Positions 1 to 9,544 of a stretch of DNA of 55,179 nt are shown piece by piece. Within the stretch, counting starts at the first letter, position 1; every line of letters starts with the position of its first letter. The position numbers were made by a program, and so were the translations under genes. The notes beneath the pieces were generated by a model. The model did no database searches and was not told where the DNA came from. It worked only from the letters and a program-made list of their open reading frames with translations. This DNA comes from Candidatus Altimarinota bacterium (lineage in GTDB: Bacteria > Patescibacteriota > Gracilibacteria > BD1-5 > UBA2023), in the NCBI GenBank assembly GCA_028714815.1, contig JAQTLR010000006.1:1-55179 (forward strand). The letters run 5' to 3'.

Positions 1-146
1 CAAAATTATGAACTTGAACGGGGCGAGAAACCGCAGCAACACTGGCAAGCGAAGCGAGTCAGGAAAAGAGTGCCTTGAATGGCACTCTTCATTGCAAGGC
101 GTTTTCTGTAGTGAAACGAAAGAAAAAGAGCCCCGCCCGGTCCACC
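1..146 (+). repeat. Structured intergenic element, copy 1 (partly outside window)
   Basis: Non-coding DNA with nested hairpins. CGGGGC at 19-24 can pair with GCCCCG at 130-135, and smaller stems lie inside (for example around 81-100). The last 24 bases (123-146, ending GAGCCCCGCCCGGTCCACC) recur exactly at 5175-5198. The end looks like a tRNA 3' terminus, but no cloverleaf can be drawn. It marks the left edge of the cassette island. Function unknown. Confidence 0.6.
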
Positions 147-173
147 AATGTTAAATTTGTAAACGCAAGAATC
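142..173 (+). repeat. 32-bp direct repeat, right-half type, copy 1
   Basis: Starts with CCACCAATG and is identical to 964-995. It leads straight into a terminator hairpin. The two copies flank the toxin-antitoxin pair, as expected if that pair is a movable cassette. Confidence 0.8.
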
Positions 174-213
174 CCTCTGTTAAGCCAAGAATGGCGACAG
201 AGGGATTTTTTTG
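171..213 (+). terminator. Rho-independent terminator of the cassette repeat
   Basis: Stem ATCCCTCTGT/ACAGAGGGAT followed by a run of T. The related copy at 993-1032 has a different stem sequence that still pairs, so the hairpin rather than the sequence is conserved. Confidence 0.8.
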
Positions 214-258
214 TATGTGATGTATTATCAAATTTTTACTGAAAATTTCAAAAATCAT

Positions 259-286
259 TTGGACATATAGCAAAAAGCTATATACT
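259..286 (+). promoter_or_regulatory. Promoter with palindromic operator for the toxin-antitoxin pair
   Basis: TTGGAC (259-264) and TATACT (281-286) are 16 bases apart, a good sigma-70 type promoter. A perfect 7-bp inverted repeat, ATATAGC-AAAAA-GCTATAT (265-283), fills the spacer and overlaps the -10 box. This is where an antitoxin would bind to repress its own operon. Confidence 0.65.
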
Positions 287-317
287 TATCTCAGTAAATT
301 AATAACCATTAGAGTAT

Positions 318-560
318 ATGAACACCTCTATCCTTATAAGAACTGACGCTAGTTTAAAAAAGCGTTTTGAGACTCAGGCGAAGCGTCAGGGGCTTTCGAT
401 GACGTTTCTTTTGAAGAGTTTTATGGAAACATATTCCGAGAAACCTGAAATTCTCAAAGTTGGTTTCGATGAAGAAGCACTCGATATCTACTGGACTTCC
501 TCAGAAAGAAATGAGTCTCTTAAAAAACTTACTAACACTCTTGAGGCAAAATGATTCTAG
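318..560 (+). CDS. Antitoxin of a type II toxin-antitoxin pair (RelB/DinJ-like)
   Basis: An 80-residue protein that starts with a short beta strand (NTSILIRTDASLKKRFE) followed by two helices, the usual ribbon-helix-helix layout of RelB/DinJ-type antitoxins. Such proteins bind their own promoter as dimers and mask the toxin with their C-terminal tail. With UGA read as Gly the protein ends EAKGF at a TAG, and its last 10 bases overlap the toxin start at 551, a typical translational coupling. The operator-like palindrome at 265-283 supports autoregulation. Family assignment rests on motif and context; the fold is inferred. Confidence 0.65.
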
Positions 561-901
561 TTGTCCGTTCATTCTCGAAAGCACTCGCTTCATTTGATCC
601 AGGTATAAAGTCCGAACTTATTACGCTGATTTCGAGGCATACACGATGACTTTCAAAAAATTTCATCCTTCTTAAAGAAGATGGGAATCTTTTGATTTAT
701 AAAGGGTATCTGAACGGAAAACGAGTACGTGTTGTAGTTGCGAAAACCAAAAAAGGAACATATGTACCACTCGAAATCTTCAAGAAAGAGTCGAGAGGTG
801 GATATAATATCCGCGATGACTACTATTCGCCTGGGCCGATTGAGCGGATGGAACGCGAAGTTGAGGGAGATTTATATGAAACTTGGGAGTTAGAATATTA
901 A
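551..901 (+). CDS. Toxin of a type II toxin-antitoxin pair (RelE/ParE-fold candidate)
   Basis: A 116-residue basic protein that reads through one TGA (residue 34, HTRGLSKNF). Size, basic charge, alternating helix/strand pattern and a start overlapping the antitoxin fit a RelE/ParE-superfamily toxin, most of which cut mRNA on the ribosome or poison gyrase. No single catalytic residue set can be fixed by eye, so the target is unknown. Under the standard code only a 69-residue fragment from 692 would be found. The pair lies between the direct repeats at 142-173 and 964-995, so it looks like cassette cargo. Confidence 0.6.
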
Positions 902-937
902 CCATTTCCTCTATGCAAAGCCAAAAACTCACATCCT

Positions 938-969
938 CGAAAAATTTGATAATACAGCACTATCCACCA
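938..969 (+). repeat. 32-bp direct repeat, left-half type, copy 1
   Basis: Runs from CGAAAAATTTGATAATAC to TATCCACCA and is identical to 4954-4985. It fuses at CCACC to the right-half repeat at 964-995. The two left-half copies flank the MFS, membrane-protein and SPASM genes. Confidence 0.8.
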
Positions 970-995
970 ATGTTAAATTTGTAAACGCAAGAATC
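964..995 (+). repeat. 32-bp direct repeat, right-half type, copy 2
   Basis: Identical to 142-173. Here it follows a different left half, sharing only the CCACC overlap at 964-968. That is what recombination between modules at this short core would leave. Confidence 0.8.
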
Positions 996-1032
996 TCTTT
1001 ATTAAGCCGAAAGGTGGATAAGGGGATTTTTT
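993..1032 (+). terminator. Rho-independent terminator of the cassette repeat, copy 2
   Basis: Stem AATCTCTTTAT paired with ATAAGGGGATT (two G-T pairs), then a T run. It is homologous to 171-213 but with compensated stem changes. The loop side shares AAGCCGAAAGGTGG with the degenerate copy near 6919. Confidence 0.7.
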
Positions 1033-1159
1033 CTATGTGGTGTATTATTAAATTTTATTATATTTCATTATAACGTATAGTTTGAATTTTCCTTTTACAA
1101 TCGAAAACAAATCGTTAAGATGACTAACGCCTTAATTATTACCAAAGATACTGTAAATT

Positions 1160-2356
1160 ATGCCACTCATTTCAACTTTTTTCCATTCTTGGCCCTTTAT
1201 AATACGAAGGTTTCTTTCAGGTGCGGCTTTTATTACCAGTATCACTTTTTTTGTCTTTTTTAAAACAAAATGAATAGGTTATTTTGAGGCTTCCATACTC
1301 CTGTCTCTTATGACTTTCATGCCAGTATTAGCCGAGATACCAACAGGAGCATTCGCAGATACTTATGGACGTAAAAAATCCACACTTGTAAGTATCTTTA
1401 TTGAAATAGCTTGTCTTATAGCGATTATTGCGACCAATTCTTTCCCTATCCTTATTTGTATTTTTATTATCTGGGGAATTGGAAATACATTTTCTTCTGG
1501 TGCTACAAATGCATGGGCAATCGACCGATTTCCTTTAGATACAAAAGAATCTCATATGGAGAATTACTTTGCCATGAATTCTAGTGCATTTAGCGCCGGA
1601 ATGGTATTGGCAGGTATTATATCATCATTGCTACTCTCCTTCTTTTCAGGAGATTCTGTTTGGTGGTTTAGATTATGAATTACTCTGATTTCATTTGGAT
1701 CACTTCTATTCATTCATGAACAATTTACTCGGGAGGATTCAGAAAGACACTCTTATGCTATTTTCCTCGAAAGTATAAAAGATGGTGTACGAGTCCTCCG
1801 AAAATCTATCACTCTCCAGTACCTTATTGGTGCAGAATTCTTTCTTGCGGTAGCACTCTTTCTTGTTTCTGGTGCTGCTATGCAAAGCTTTCTCGTTTCT
1901 GCAGGACTCAAAGAAAATATTTGGTGAAGTATTTACTCTACCACCGCATTCGTTACGGTTTTTGTACCTATTTTTGCAATGAAAGCATCGCGACTCTTTA
2001 AGAAAAAGACGAACTATCTGGTTCTTATCTTAATAGCACAGGCATTATTATTTTTTCTTGCAACGCTTCTCGTGAATCCGATATATGCAACTTTTCTCCT
2101 CTTTTTCTATAACATATCCGAGGATCTATTTAACCCCGTTGCCTCAGCATTTTTTCATAAACATATTCCATCAAAAGTACGTGCTACTGTTGAATCGTTC
2201 CAGTCAGCCATACTTGCTGTCGGATATACTATCGGAATGCTCTGAGGAGGGTATATATCCGAGCATCTCTCATGGTCATGAGCAATGACCCTCTCATTAC
2301 TTTTTTTCTGACTCTCCGCTTTGTTTTACGGAAAAGCAGAAAATCATGGGAAATAG
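1160..2356 (+). CDS. MFS transporter
   Basis: A 398-residue polytopic membrane protein. The loop motif ADTYGRKKS (about residues 68-76) is motif A of the major facilitator superfamily, between the second and third helices. About twelve hydrophobic segments follow, the usual fold and length. The gene contains several in-frame TGA codons (for example KTKGIG, WFRLGIT, NIWGSI, GMLGGGY, SWSGAM), so the standard code would break it into pieces. Substrate cannot be predicted; drug or small-metabolite export is common for this type. It lies inside the cassette island with no close operon partner. Confidence 0.85.
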
Positions 2357-2403
2357 TTTGCTTTTATGTAAAATATATTAAATCCACTTATTTATTAGAA
2401 ATT

Positions 2404-4152
2404 TTACGCTTGAATATCGCTCAATGGTATTGATTCTGAACTTTCTCTGTCTGAATAATAGTAAATCAAAGTATTGGATGTTTTATCATATTCCATGTTC
2501 TTCGGGAGAATATCTTTCAGGATTTGCTCAGATTTTTTGACAGAATAAGAAGTTGTGCTTTCTTGAGCTCACCATACATATCATTCGCTAATCCTTGGAA
2601 ATTTTTCTTTGATTCGTAGCATTATTTTCTTATAAAAGACAGTTTGTATGAATCAGTCTTTTCGAAATTCTTCGAAAAGCTGGTAGCCATAAGCATGAAA
2701 AAATAATGGCAAAAACATTGGATACCATCAGAGTAAATTTCGCTCAATTCTTTCTTCAAAAACAATCTCCATTCTTGCATCTAACGCATCAATTATAGCG
2801 TGTTTCGTAGTTTTGTGTATATTCCAACCCTCCATGAGCTCCATGCATAAATGCCGAGTCCTCCATCAATCTTTTGTTTCATCAGTTTCTATCTTTTGAG
2901 CAATGGTATCAAGAAAATTCGAGAAACCGAATACGATAACATCAAGAAATGTGTTGTTTTCTTTATAATCAGAGTAATGGTGCATTACATGTTCACCAGC
3001 CTCTAAAAATGGTTCTGGTATTTTTGAAGCAGGAAAATATGCCAAAAGTCTATCTAAATTTTCTTGTAGTAGTCGTCTAAAGTTATGTATCCAATTGAAA
3101 CATTTTGCAGCAGTCTCGATATCCTTTTGTGACGAAACTATTCAGCTTATCACTGATAGTCCTGATTTTATGGCGTTTGTAAAATCACTACCTCATGCCA
3201 ATATTTTACTGGAAAATAAGCTTTCCAGTGCCTTGCCCCAAAATAATAGATAGTTTTGATTGAAAGTATCCCGATTTTTTCAAAACGGGGAATAATCATA
3301 TCAGCTAAGTAGGGCATATTTTGTTATCAACTCTGGATTTTCTAATATTTGACAACAAAATATACCATATCATCCGTTTACTCTGACAAAACTTTTTTCT
3401 CGTAACTCTCTCGAGATTATAGATTCATTATTACTCAATAGTTCATTGAATACATTTTTTAGGAAGGACCAATCTTTTATTATTTCAAGTCTCTCAATTC
3501 GTATCTCACCATCCTCGTACTCTTTTACTCGGCTTAGATAGGCATCGAATATGCTATATATAGTTCATGGATTTTCTGAGATAGCGTACAAAAGAAATTC
3601 ATCTGCGAATAATAGTGCCATTCTTTGGGCAACAGGATTTTCTAATGCTAATAAATCGAAGTAGCTTGCAAAAAAATATTTCATCTCCTCACAAAGAATA
3701 TTGGCTCACTTTGCTCATTTTGCCAAGTAAGGCACTACAAGTCCTTCTAATATTTCCAGGTCTTTTTCTCAGATTTTTCGAATAGGTGTTGTGGCAATAG
3801 TCATCAACCCAATTATTCCGACAATAAAACTCAGTGCTCCGAGTAATTCCCAAAAAGGGCGATATCAAAATACCGGCAAAGCTTGTCATGGAAGTACTGG
3901 AAGAAGTGTTCATATAATAATAGCAAGAAAATTTCCCCCTAACACAAATCAGTAGAGAAAAGTATTTGCCCAAGCTCTTCTAAATCTAAGTCTGAATTTG
4001 AATTCATCATTCAAAAGTTGATAGCCAGTAAAAAGTATGCCAATTACAGTAATTGCTGTTCCCAAATTATAGAAAGAGTATTGGACATTTATAAATGGGT
4101 CGCATTGTCAGAGTATGCTCCATCCGAGGCATGATTCAAGGTTTGTGGACAT
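2404..4152 (-). CDS. UGA-rich membrane protein of unknown function
   Basis: A 582-residue protein on the minus strand that is open only if TGA is Gly; it has about 19 in-frame TGA codons, the most in the window. The first 150 residues hold three membrane segments (around residues 30-50, 65-90 and 100-120). The remaining 430 residues are soluble, largely helical and charged, with scattered Cys and Trp. I recognise no family. The start ATG is at 4152 and the stop TAA at 2404-2406. It is convergent with the MFS gene and sits within the same repeat-flanked segment (938-4985), so it may be island cargo. Confidence 0.75.
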
Positions 4153-4203
4153 AAAAAATAAAAAGAGTTATATTATCCATTACAAAATATCTTCTGGCAT
4201 TAT

Positions 4204-4824
4204 ATGCATTCTGCAAATTTTATGAAATTTGCATGAAAATCAATGTTTCTGATTTTATCTCAAATAACTGATTCGCCAGGATTTGAAAAACATGCCAAGT
4301 ATGTTCTTGATCTCTGCCATGAATTCGGAATCCCTGAGTTTGATCTGGATTACGATATTGACAGTCTGAATGAATATTCCGATATAGAAGGCATTTCGGA
4401 AGAAATCCTTGCTGGTTATTATGCAGCACGCGCTCTGGGAATTGGAGTTTTCGGATACTGGATTGTCCCATATGAAAACATCATTAAAAAAAACAAGAAA
4501 GTTCCTGAATTTTGTCAAAATTACACGGGGGAAAGCGTTTGTATTACTCCCAAAGGCGAATTCAAACTTTGTGGTTACGAGCCAGTTAGTATTGGTAAGT
4601 TTCCAAATATTAAGGTAGCTCTCGAATCTGACGTGTATTCTCAAAAAATACTGCTGAATGAAACGAGTATTGACACTACCTGTACTGGGTGTGAATTGGA
4701 AGGAGTTTGTGCCGGACAATGCCCGATTTCTCCGCGGAAAACCGCAAGTTGGGAAGCTGGGTGCAATCTCTATCGAGTCATTACCAAAAAACTTCTCCAG
4801 AATCATCTGGATCCAATCCCCTGA
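4204..4824 (+). pseudogene. Radical SAM/SPASM protein, C-terminal remnant
   Basis: From about 4276 the frame encodes the end of a radical SAM enzyme: a C-terminal barrel segment and then a full SPASM domain with the spacing C-ITPKGEFKL-C, then CTGCELEGVCAGQC and a last Cys near the end. SPASM domains bind extra Fe-S clusters in peptide-modifying enzymes. The SAM core with CxxxCxxC is missing, so it cannot be a working radical SAM enzyme alone. Unlike neighbouring genes it has no TGA inside the homologous part, and its natural end is a TGA embedded in a terminator hairpin. This suggests import from a standard-code donor. Under code 25 it would run on to TAA at 4966. Confidence 0.65.
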
Positions 4825-4839
4825 AAAGGGGATTTTTTT
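4815..4839 (+). terminator. Rho-independent terminator overlapping a relic TGA stop
   Basis: Stem AATCCCC/GGGGATT with loop TGAAAA, followed by seven T. The TGA that ended the SPASM gene in a standard-code donor lies in the loop region (4822-4824). Confidence 0.75.
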
Positions 4840-4953
4840 GGTTCAATAAATAGAAGCGTATTTTCATTTACAAATTCAACTTTCTCCATATACTCACCCA
4901 CACTATATTACTTCATAATTTTCAGTCCATGAAACCACTCGTTTCTAAGACCC

Positions 4954-4985
4954 CGAAAAATTTGATAATACAGCACTATCCACCA
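4954..4985 (+). repeat. 32-bp direct repeat, left-half type, copy 2
   Basis: Identical to 938-969, but after CCACCA it continues into a different right half (ATGAGACATAAAAAG). It forms the right border of the MFS/membrane/SPASM segment. Confidence 0.8.
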
Positions 4986-4994
4986 TGAGACATA

Positions 4995-5026
4995 AAAAGA
5001 GCCCTTCGTCGCAAGACGGAGGGCTC
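4995..5026 (+). terminator. Strong hairpin, possible terminator
   Basis: AAGAGCCCTTCGTC and GACGGAGGGCTCTT form a near-perfect stem with a short loop, followed by a weak T stretch. It may be part of the repeat array rather than a transcription end. Confidence 0.4.
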
Positions 5027-5050
5027 TTGTTGTCTGGGGATGAATCGTAT

Positions 5051-5198
5051 GGGCGGGGCTCGAACCGAAGGCTTTTCGACGTGAAACGGAGAAAAGAAAA
5101 AGCCAGTTGAAGCTGGCTTTTGTCCTGAGGCGTTTTTCGAAGCGAGACCCGATGAAATCGGGACGACACTGAGAAAAAAGAGCCCCGCCCGGTCCACC
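5051..5198 (+). repeat. Structured palindromic element, copy 2
   Basis: GGGCGGGGCTC (5051-5061) and GAGCCCCGCCC (5180-5190) are perfect inverted repeats enclosing about 118 bases with two further hairpins (AAAAGCCAG/CTGGCTTTT and CCCGAT/ATCGGG). The 3' end, including GGTCCACC, matches copy 1 at 123-146. No gene lies inside. It could be a MITE-like element, a folded recombination site or an RNA. Confidence 0.6.
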
Positions 5199-5264
5199 TT
5201 TATTCTTGACAAATTAACAATTTTTTTTACTATCAAGGTTATTATAAAATAACCGATTCTCTAT

Positions 5265-6890
5265 ATGGAAAAGATAATCTGAAGAGATGCTACTGTTTTG
5301 AGTGATGAATTTGGATTTTTAGATGATAGAACGAGTCTCGTTAAAGGTCAGATCAATAGAGTTTTTCAAAATATCTCTGCTTTTTCACAGGAGATGGAAG
5401 CGGCAAGAAACTATATTGACTTTGAGAGGGTGAAAAAAGAGATCAATGATTTTCTCATGTTTGTATTCGAAGATGCTTTAAAGGGGAAAAGCGCCGATTT
5501 CGTTTTGTGATTTGAACAATCGAATATTTCAAAATACCAAACGAAGCATGAGGTAGAGAAAGTTGAACTCATAAGGCTCCTTGCACTAAAAAATAAGTTT
5601 TATACGGAGACACTTAGGAATATAACTTCACTTGGAAAATTGGATGCTATCCTAAAACCAGAGGAAAAAGAAGATTTACTCAATATGATCGAATCATGAG
5701 TTTTTTCATTTCTGGATGATGTATATGTTGAATGGTATGCCAATGTATACAATGGCGAGAACGAGTGAATCAAAAACGGCAAACTCGTATATGGATGAGT
5801 AAAAGACGGGGAAATAGTGCCTTTAAAGTCATTAAGCGAAAAAGAAATCGTGATTGACGATGAAAAACTATCAAACATCCACAACGACCATATTAGATCG
5901 TATCTCCTCGCATTTTCCCACTTCATCAAAGAGGGGATTACGGATTATGATTCTTGGGTCGATGCTGAGATTTCTGAAGTGAAATCATGGCAAGACAGAA
6001 ATAGTATATTCGGGCTTGTCGCTCCGATGGAAGATTATATCTATCCGAGGCTTCTCATAGAACCTGAGTTGATGGTATTCCTCAGGAATCTGGATAAAAA
6101 AGTGGATTTCGAGGATTTTTACGGACTCTCGGAAGAATACTTCGGAGAGCGGTACGGGATGGATCATATGACTCTTGATTTTGTCGAAACTCTCCTGCAA
6201 ACAGGGCATTCTTCCTGTAGTTGATTCATTGGGAAAGCTTTTCCGAACGATACGGAACTTTCGGAAAGGGAATGAAATTGCATTCTCCTGAAAGATACCA
6301 AGATGAAAGAAACGGTCATGAATGCTAAAAAATGATTGAAAGCTCTTTTATGAGATGATTTTCAGATAGATGATGAGAAACTCTACAATGAGCTCATAAA
6401 AGAGGTTACATATCATGAATTCGGTCATAGTCTATTTGTAAAATGACATGGTGATTCCCTGCTCGAGGAAGCGAAAGCGACCTTATTCTATTATCTCCAG
6501 ATTTTCCGTGAAAATAAGATAGTTCCTTATACTGAGAACGATATTACCCGGGTGGTGGAGTTTACTATTATGGATTCCATAAGGAATCTGGAAAGAATCA
6601 ATCAATCATCTTCGAAAAAATACGTGATACTTACCAAGCTGAATTTATCGCTTCTCTACAGTTCATCACTTATTTACTGGGAAAATGATAGGCTTGTAAT
6701 CGATGCAAATATGGTAAAGTTTGAAATATTCCTTTCTGCGATGAAAGATATGCTCGATTATATCAAAAACCTTTACTCGCTTGAGGAGCAGGATCGTAGT
6801 GTCGAGGAAAGCAGATTCTTAACAAATCTAGAAGTTCAGGTTCAAGGAAATATTGCAAGAATGATAGGTGTATTAAACAATCCCCTTTAG
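5265..6890 (+). CDS. Putative zinc metallopeptidase (HExxH), unknown family
   Basis: A 541-residue protein open only with UGA as Gly (about ten TGA codons). The key site is YHEFGHSLF at about residues 383-391, an HExxH zinc motif, followed about 15 residues later by LLEEAKATLFYY. The glutamates there are well placed for the third zinc ligand of a gluzincin peptidase. There is no signal peptide or membrane helix, so it probably acts in the cytoplasm. The region around YGLSEEYFGERYGMDHMTLDF (about residue 285 onward) looks like a substrate domain. I cannot name the family. It stands alone and is followed by a degenerate copy of the cassette terminator. Confidence 0.65.
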
Positions 6891-6902
6891 TTTTACAGAT
6901 TC

Positions 6903-6945
6903 AATTTCCTACTATTGAACCGAAAGGTGGATGGAGGGATTTTCT
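6903..6945 (+). repeat. Degenerate third copy of the cassette terminator repeat
   Basis: TTGAACCGAAAGGTGGAT followed by GGAGGGATTTTCTAT matches the 3' half of 1003-1036. Its left part has diverged. It closes the metallopeptidase unit as the other copies close theirs. Confidence 0.5.
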
Positions 6946-6960
6946 ATTTACCCGTAAAAT

Positions 6961-7545
6961 CTAGGCCCTGAGTGATCCACGGAATCCTCTTGCGGCATAG
7001 TAGGATTCTGCACTGTTGTGATACACGAAGACACGGTCGTAGCGGCGATCAGCAAAGATAGCACCACCAAGTTTTCTGATATCCATTGGTGTTTTTATCC
7101 AACTTGATGTTTTCGTATCGAAAACTCCAAATTTCTGCAATTCCCGATATTGCTCTTCTGTCAAGAGCTCGATGCCCATGGTAGTAGCCATTTGGATAGC
7201 GCTTGTTTCCGGCCTATGCTCTTTTCTGGATTCCAGCGCTTCATGGTCATAGCAGACGCTTCTGCGACCTTGAGGGCTTTCCGCTGAACAGTCATAGAAA
7301 ATGTACTCGCCCATTTTCTCATCATAACCAACCACATCCGGTTCACCACCGGTTCTTTCCATTTCATGGAGCGACCAGAGTTTTTCGGTATTAGCCTCTA
7401 ACCCGAACAAGCGGGATTGAACTTTAACCCATTCGAGACCCTTGTGACGGTTCATATTCTCCTTAAAACGGGCTTCGATACGCTCCGATAGTTCTTTACG
7501 ATCCACTGGTGACAACTCTTTTTTGTTGTTATCAATTTTTGTCAT
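6961..7545 (-). CDS. DUF4256 family protein
   Basis: A 194-residue soluble protein that matches DUF4256 through most of its length, including WSLHEMERTGGEPDVVG (about residues 57-73), DCSAESPQGRRSVCYD and the C-terminal ESYYAARGFRGSLRA. DUF4256 proteins occur widely in bacteria, and I know of no function for them. The gene is complete, has no in-frame TGA and ends in TAG. It is more conserved toward other phyla than its neighbours, so recent transfer is possible. A 7-bp palindrome (ATTTTAG-GAT-CTAAAAT, 7554-7570) lies just upstream and could be an operator. Confidence 0.85.
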   Translation of the reverse strand: MTKIDNNKKELSPVDRKELSERIEARFKENMNRHKGLEWVKVQSRLFGLEANTEKLWSLHEMERTGGEPDVVGYDEKMGEYIFYDCSAESPQGRRSVCYDHEALESRKEHRPETSAIQMATTMGIELLTEEQYRELQKFGVFDTKTSSWIKTPMDIRKLGGAIFADRRYDRVFVYHNSAESYYAARGFRGSLRA

Positions 7546-7771
7546 GGTATGTTATTTTAGGATCTAAAATAGTGATTGCTGGAAATCTTCATGATTTTTT
7601 TGAATTTATTTCCATACATGATGCATATATTATATCCGAATGCTGAATTTCTCTAAATTCTTTTGGTTTGAAATTGTTATGCCGATAAAAAGATTTGATT
7701 CTTTTTCGATTTATGATATTTTTTACGGGATTCAGCTTCCTTATCTTTACTTTTTTATCCACCGAAGGTTT

Positions 7772-9523
7772 ATGGGCTCATCTAGAAAAATACCGGAATA
7801 TAGACAGTCGTCCCCTAAGGCATTCACTCTCGTCGAACTCATCGTCGTCATTGCCATACTTGCCATTCTCGGAACTATCGCATTCATTTCGCTTACCGGA
7901 TATACTTCTTCTGCAAGAGACGGTACTCGCTTGAGCGATTTGAAGAGCATCAAGACATCTTTGGAGATTTTCGCTATCCGGTCAGGCTCTTACCCTCTTC
8001 CTTCCGATCCGGCCCACACGGTCACTTATGGAAATAATACGGTCTTCCTCGAGGGGACGGCGGGCGACTCGGTTATCCGTGCTGTATCCGTGCTTTCTAA
8101 GAAACCGGCAGATCCGAAATACGGAGTCGATTACACCTATAGTGTCACACCGAACGGGAAAGAATACCAGCTTTCCGCGGTTCTGGAAGATGGAAGCCGT
8201 GTCTGAGGATATTTCCCTTCCCCTTTTATCGAACAGACATTCGCTGCCGAATACCCCATAGCCTATGTGGTGGGGAATTACAACGGGCTTTCCGCGAATG
8301 TGCAGGGAACTTCCATACAACTCGCTCTTCCGACGATCACCACTTCTGATAACCGTTCGGGATCCATCGATATCAGCACTATCGCTTCCGGCTCATTCGT
8401 ATTCGACCGGCAAACGAATATGCCTTTCACTTATCAATCACCCGTTTCGTCACCTGTACCTCCGGTTGCTTTCGTTCCGAAAGGGACCGGGACCGGAGGT
8501 TGGATCGCCTACAGTTGATCGCTTGAAACCAGCGCGGACCTTACCGCATTGGTGACCAGTCTTCAGAATGCTTATTCCGGAACGATCCTTTCCCAAAACA
8601 ATATTAATACCAAGGTTACTTCCCTTCTTGCTGCAACCGGAAGTGAAGCCATCGCTCTGATCAGGAATATTCCAAGCGCAGCAAGTATATCTATCGCTGC
8701 ATGACCCTTACCGGTCAATGGTGTCTGCGGTACAGCGAGCGGGGTATATTCCGCAGTAGCTCCGACCACAAATCTCTGCAGTGTCGGGACTCCGAGCGTT
8801 GTCACCGATAAGGGGATCGGAAGTACCTATGATTGGACATGTGCTGGACAGGATGGAGGATCTACTCCGATCTGCAAGGCGGGGCATGATCCATATTTTT
8901 CTAGCTCCAAGCTTCTTGTCCATTTCGATGAAGCAACAGGAACGCCGGCTTCTGTCATCGATACGAAGGGGCATACAAATACCCTTTATTCTCCGGGGTC
9001 CATAGCAAACTGAGGACGGTTCTGAAATTATCTTCCATGAGGATATGTGGATTTCCCGTACCACACGGATTGGAGTTTCGGATCCGGGGATGCGACGGTT
9101 GAGTTCTGGTATAAATCCAGTTCCAGTACCATTGCCGATTGGGCCCAGATGGTATATAGAAATGTCGGTCTGAATGATCATAACTGGTCGATCCGGACCG
9201 GATCAGACAAAACGCTCTTTATGGATATTGCCGGTACCGGAATGGGACAAAAGAGTTCCGTCATCGCTAATATGAACGATATGAATTGGCACCATGTGGC
9301 GGTATCCAAAATCGGAACGACATCGATCAAAATGTTCTGGGATGGTACTCTGGTCAATACATTCACCCCTTCGGCAAATGCTCAGTTCAATGACAGTACG
9401 GCCAATATACGTGTGGGAACATATGGTTGAGTGCATGGTATCGATGATGTCCGTATCACCAAGGGGGTTGCCCGGTATACCACTACATTCACTCCTCCCT
9501 CGGGTCCTCTTGCCGATTTTTAG
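7772..9523 (+). CDS. Type IV prepilin-like protein with LamG domain
   Basis: A 583-residue secreted protein. After a short basic leader comes AFTLVELIVVIAILAILG, the classic prepilin cleavage site plus N-terminal helix; processing would occur between Ala17 and Phe18. A pseudopilin-like region follows, then a linker and a C-terminal LamG/concanavalin-A-like domain (roughly residues 425-583). So it is a pilus subunit or tip protein with a carbohydrate- or protein-binding head. It reads through seven TGA codons. An in-frame ATG at 7640 is possible, but 7772 gives the normal leader and has GAAGG just upstream. It fits with pilT and the small pilins further along. Confidence 0.85.
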
Positions 9524-9544
9524 TATTTGTGAAAAGAAATATAC

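Noticed and set aside
123-147. tRNA 3' end (CCCGCCCGGTCCACCA)
   Set aside because: No acceptor partner, anticodon arm or T loop can be formed at either copy; it is part of the repeat element.
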